Source: Microbacterium memoriense
GTDB taxonomy: Bacteria > Actinomycetota > Actinomycetes > Actinomycetales > Microbacteriaceae
Length of the DNA: 64,000 nt
Assembly: GCF_025398275.1 (NCBI RefSeq)
Contig: NZ_JAODOR010000011.1
Coordinates: 186,001 to 250,000, forward strand
Reading direction: 5' to 3'
The stretch's first letter is position 1, and each line of letters starts with the position of its first letter. The notes below the pieces were generated by a model. That model worked only from the letters and a program-made list of their open reading frames with translations, did not search any database and had not been told where the DNA came from. The position numbers and the translations under genes are program-made. Shown piece after piece: positions 61,041 through 64,000 of this stretch.

Positions 61041-63014
61041 ATGCTGAAGGAGGTCTTCCTGCGAGGGACGAGGTTTGCGGCGCGCGTGATCGACGCGATC
61101 GCCGGGAAGCTCGGTGGGGTCGCCACTCTGATCAGGCTCGGACCTCGGGCGTACGCGAGAAGAAGAACCGATGTCCGGGCATCGCGCCAGCTGTCTGGAT
61201 CGACCTTTGCAAACGGGGTGACCACGACCCTCACGCCGACGCGAGCCGCCGGGTGGCATCGTATCCATTGGCGCTATGTCGTGGTCTTCCTCTATGGTGA
61301 GCCGAAATCTGACATCTCCGAGTGGCTACACGAAGCCGGCGAAGTTCTCCGTGCACACCTGCTGTTGGCTCCGGACGTCGCCAGTGCTGTGGATCTTCAC
61401 CGGTTGCACCCGCAGAGTTTCACGATTGCGGACGGGATCGATGATCACCCGAGCATCGATGCATCCGATGTTCTCGATTGGATGCGGCGGACTCGCCGGC
61501 GGTGGGACCTTGTGTTCCTCGATGCATCTGAGTCATTGCCGGACGCCGCGCGGATCATCGAACTCCAGCATGCTGCCCACGAGTATCACCACGATCGCGA
61601 GATCGGTTTCGTGACGCCGGGATATCGCTCGTCGGAAGGGCGGATTGCGGGCTATGACATCGATCGCCGGACGGGCCAGGCGGCCGCGTCCGGGCTCGCG
61701 GCGCGCGACCTCGGGCAAACCGCGATCCCGCGCTACGTTCTGACGGCGGGGGCCCATGGGTTCTATGCGGCGTCCTGGGCGATCGACCGTGTTGACGTCG
61801 CCGGGCGTCACCTTGTCGGGATGACCCTGGCGGAGCAGGTTGCGACGCTGATCCGGCGAGCCTGGGCGGGAAACATCCGCACCCTGTGTCTGGCGAGCAC
61901 TGTGCTGGATGTGCGAAATCTCCCCGAGCCGTGCGTGAGCGGGGAACCGCGCCGGTGGGTTCTGGAACGCCAGGTGTCACCGAATTCGGGTCCGATCCGC
62001 ATCATCTTCGTCCTCAACGCGACCAGCATCAGCGGTGGTATTCGCATTGTGTTCGAACTGGCCAACGGGTTGTCTGCGCGTGGCTTCGCTGTCGAAATCT
62101 GGTCACTCCAAAACCGTCCGAGCTGGTTCAACCTTCACGTGCCTGTCGTGACCTACCGGTCATACGAGGACCTCTTGCTCTCGCTCCGGAACGAAGACGC
62201 GATCAAGGTCGCCACATGGTGGGAGACTGCGGAGGTTGTGTGGCTCGCATCTGTCAACCATGGGGTCCCCGTATATCTCGTACAGGAATTTGAGACATGG
62301 TTCTATCCGGACGATCCGGTTGCGCAGGCCGCGGTCGTCGCGAGCTACCGCAAAGAGATGATCGCGGAGACTGAGGCGACCTACCAGCGGGAGGAACTCG
62401 CACGAGTAGGCCTGCAGGCCACGCTGATCCCGAACGGCTACGACCCGTCCGTTTTTCGCCCATTGGAGAATTGGACGCGTTCACAGGACGGCGTCTTGGC
62501 GCTCGGGCGGTCCTTCTTCCAAAAGAACTTCGCGATGACCGAACGCGCCTGGCGTTCGCTCGGTGCCGAGCGACCGCCCCTCGTGCTCTTCGGGACCGAA
62601 CCCGACATCATGCGCGACGAGCGAGTCACGTATCACGAACGGCCGAGCGATGCTGGGGTGAACGAGCTCTACAACAGTGCTGCGTTGTTCGTTCAGACCT
62701 CTCGCCACGAAGGGTTCTGTCTCCCGATTTTGGAGGCGATGGCGGCCGGCTGTCCGGTGATCACGACTGATTCCCATGGGAACCGGGACTTCTGTCGGGA
62801 CGGCGTCAATTGCGTCATCGTTCCGCAAGACGATGACGTCGCGCTTGCCGAAGCCATCAGCACTCTCCTGGCCAATCCCGACGAGCGACGCAGGCTCGCG
62901 ACCGCTGGGCTGCACACGGCCGCCGCATATCGATGGTCCGACGTGCTCGACAGCGTCGCAGGATTCCATCGAGAGATTTCGCAGGCCGGAGCCAGCGGAT
63001 CACCGTTTGCGTAG
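61041..63014 (+). CDS. Two-part glycosyltransferase: unknown N-terminal domain + GT4-type C-terminal domain
   Basis: 657 aa. From about residue 317 the protein is a GT-B transferase: IIFVLNATSISGGIRIVFEL (donor-side glycine motif), YLVQEFETWFYPDDP, ATLIPNGYDPSVF, and SRHEGFCLPILEAMAAGCPV near residue 557 (EX7E). This resembles WsaF-type rhamnosyltransferases. Residues about 75-310 hold WDLVFLDASESLPDAARI and FVTPGYRSSEGRIAGYDIDR, which may be a second, diverged transferase domain; I cannot assign it. ATG 61041 has GGAAGGG upstream. The stop overlaps the convergent last gene by 15 bp. Confidence 0.82.
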   Translation: MLKEVFLRGTRFAARVIDAIAGKLGGVATLIRLGPRAYARRRTDVRASRQLSGSTFANGVTTTLTPTRAAGWHRIHWRYVVVFLYGEPKSDISEWLHEAGEVLRAHLLLAPDVASAVDLHRLHPQSFTIADGIDDHPSIDASDVLDWMRRTRRRWDLVFLDASESLPDAARIIELQHAAHEYHHDREIGFVTPGYRSSEGRIAGYDIDRRTGQAAASGLAARDLGQTAIPRYVLTAGAHGFYAASWAIDRVDVAGRHLVGMTLAEQVATLIRRAWAGNIRTLCLASTVLDVRNLPEPCVSGEPRRWVLERQVSPNSGPIRIIFVLNATSISGGIRIVFELANGLSARGFAVEIWSLQNRPSWFNLHVPVVTYRSYEDLLLSLRNEDAIKVATWWETAEVVWLASVNHGVPVYLVQEFETWFYPDDPVAQAAVVASYRKEMIAETEATYQREELARVGLQATLIPNGYDPSVFRPLENWTRSQDGVLALGRSFFQKNFAMTERAWRSLGAERPPLVLFGTEPDIMRDERVTYHERPSDAGVNELYNSAALFVQTSRHEGFCLPILEAMAAGCPVITTDSHGNRDFCRDGVNCVIVPQDDDVALAEAISTLLANPDERRRLATAGLHTAAAYRWSDVLDSVAGFHREISQAGASGSPFA

Positions 63015-64000
63015 GCGACGATAGATCGCGCCCACGGGGGTGCGTGAGACGAACTCCCTCGCCCGTGAGCGTCGCGGCGGCTCCGGTGTCGACATCAGGG
63101 GATCCTCCGTCAGTAAGCCGGGTAGAAGGGAGGTCGTCCAGCTGGCGACCACTTCCCGCAACGGGGCCGTTGTGGCGGACCACGACCAGTCGTCTCGGAT
63201 GCCGTCGATGTGGGTCTGGATTGCGACGCGACGCTCAGCATCGAGCAGCGATTCAATGGCTGCTCGAGTGCTGTCGACATCACGGTACGGCACCACCTCT
63301 CCGAGGTCGTGTTGCGCGATGTAGTCCGCGAACCAGTCGCCCTCGGAGACGAGGCTGGGTAGTTGCGCCCAGAAGTGATCGAGAATTCGCGTGCGGAAGG
63401 CGTACCGCGTCTCGAACGACTCCTTGTGGGTCGACACCGCTGCATCCGCGTCGAGCAGGAAACCCGCACGCTCGGCCGCAGGTACCCAACCCTCGATGAA
63501 GTGGACGCCGACGTCGAGCACGCCGAGGTCAGCAGCGAGTTGCTGCGCGCGTTCGACCGTCCGCGGCTTGCCGATCAACGCGTTCGGATGTGTCGTGCCA
63601 TAGAACACCAGATGGAGGTCCGGTCTCGTCTGCCGCAGGTCGGCGACGGCCCGAATCGGCGTCTCTGCGTCGAACCAATCCCAAATTCCTCCTGCCCAGA
63701 GCAGGATCGTGTCATCCGCGCCGATACCGCGCGTGCCGCGGAGCGGATGAGTCGAGGACGCCGGCGGGGTTTCTTCCATCCCGAACGGGACGAGTCCGAT
63801 GATCTCCGCCGGATGGCGGCCACGCAGGGAACTCGGCAGAAGAGCGTCGGCTGCCATCATGTAGCCGATCCAGAAATCTCGTTGCCGTTCGTTGGACGTC
63901 ACGAAGTAGCTCCCGGCCCTTACGCAAAAGCGGAAGAACGACAGGACGTCTCGAAAGACGGTGTCCTTCTCGGGCTGAGTGTCGAAACCGCCGACGCGCT
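63000..64000 (-). CDS. Glycosyltransferase, C-terminal part (5' end beyond window)
   Basis: The minus-strand frame is open to position 64000 with no stop, so the gene continues beyond the window; the GTG at 63902 is internal. Visible segments are FFRFCVRAGSYFVTSNERQR, RDFWIGYMMAADALLP, ILLWAGGIWDWFDAETPIRA and DAAVSTHKESFETRYAFRTR, a pattern of GT4-type transferases (acceptor-side SNERQRDFWIG motif, then the donor domain). The C-terminus ends in basic residues (AIYRRLRKR). It shares a 15-bp tail overlap with the convergent upstream transferase gene. Probably acts on the same surface glycan. Confidence 0.78.
   Translation of the reverse strand, partial: RVGGFDTQPEKDTVFRDVLSFFRFCVRAGSYFVTSNERQRDFWIGYMMAADALLPSSLRGRHPAEIIGLVPFGMEETPPASSTHPLRGTRGIGADDTILLWAGGIWDWFDAETPIRAVADLRQTRPDLHLVFYGTTHPNALIGKPRTVERAQQLAADLGVLDVGVHFIEGWVPAAERAGFLLDADAAVSTHKESFETRYAFRTRILDHFWAQLPSLVSEGDWFADYIAQHDLGEVVPYRDVDSTRAAIESLLDAERRVAIQTHIDGIRDDWSWSATTAPLREVVASWTTSLLPGLLTEDPLMSTPEPPRRSRAREFVSRTPVGAIYRRLRKR

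Overview
The window is 64 kb of high-GC, densely packed DNA from an actinobacterium. Gene content fits the family Microbacteriaceae (a Microbacterium-like genome); the species cannot be named from the sequence. Supporting signs are an acyl-CoA carboxylase with a small epsilon subunit, a non-disulfide LpdA-type quinone reductase, an RmlC-RmlD fusion, LCP wall-assembly proteins, DUF559/AbiEi proteins, and many start codons lying 6-7 nt after a TANNNT -10 box (leaderless transcription). I see no rRNA, tRNA, prophage, CRISPR array or recognised IS transposase. Almost every gene is housekeeping or catabolic.

Layout. 0-6.7 kb: riboflavin genes ribD-ribE under an FMN riboswitch, a SorC-type regulator divergent from glpD-glpK (glycerol use), and a formamidopyrimidine-type DNA glycosylase. 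6.8-8.0 kb: a 1,200-bp cassette of two inverted copies of a 98-bp palindromic element enclosing a gene for a wHTH + DUF559 nuclease-like protein, the most novel-looking feature. 8-16 kb: trpS, an exonuclease III, a YihY membrane protein, the sdhCDAB operon and a divergent GDP-mannose pyrophosphorylase gene. 16-24.5 kb: a nucleoside uptake and salvage operon (BMP lipoprotein, ABC ATPase, two permeases, cdd, deoA, add). 24.5-26.6 kb: an FAD monooxygenase and an alpha/beta hydrolase.

26.6-34.4 kb: the mannitol PTS operon, which also holds the general PTS genes ptsI and ptsH and an orphan EIIB, divergent from a BglG/MtlR-type regulator. 34.4-38 kb: a GNAT enzyme in a patch rich in palindromes (including a third 98-bp element), then phosphosugar mutase and purine nucleoside phosphorylase, which continue nucleoside breakdown. 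38-49.8 kb: lpdA, a lipoprotein, acyl-CoA carboxylase alpha, maf, a TRAM-domain RNA methyltransferase, a response regulator/kinase/kinase-like trio, carboxylase epsilon and beta, and biotin ligase birA. 49.9-53.6 kb: a PH-domain membrane protein, purK, purE and an LCP protein. 53.6-64 kb: a surface-glycan region with four glycosyltransferases (one cut by the right edge), rmlB, rmlCD and a secreted repeat protein. From about 55.5 kb codon use looks less GC-biased, as is common in strain-variable surface loci.

The genes form coherent modules. Nucleosides imported by the ABC system are split by DeoA/PNP, and phosphosugar mutase can feed the pentose or hexose phosphates into central metabolism. 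BirA is positioned to biotinylate the carboxylase whose subunits lie on both sides of it. ManC, the Rml enzymes, the glycosyltransferases and LCP together suggest synthesis and wall attachment of a rhamnose/mannose-containing polymer.
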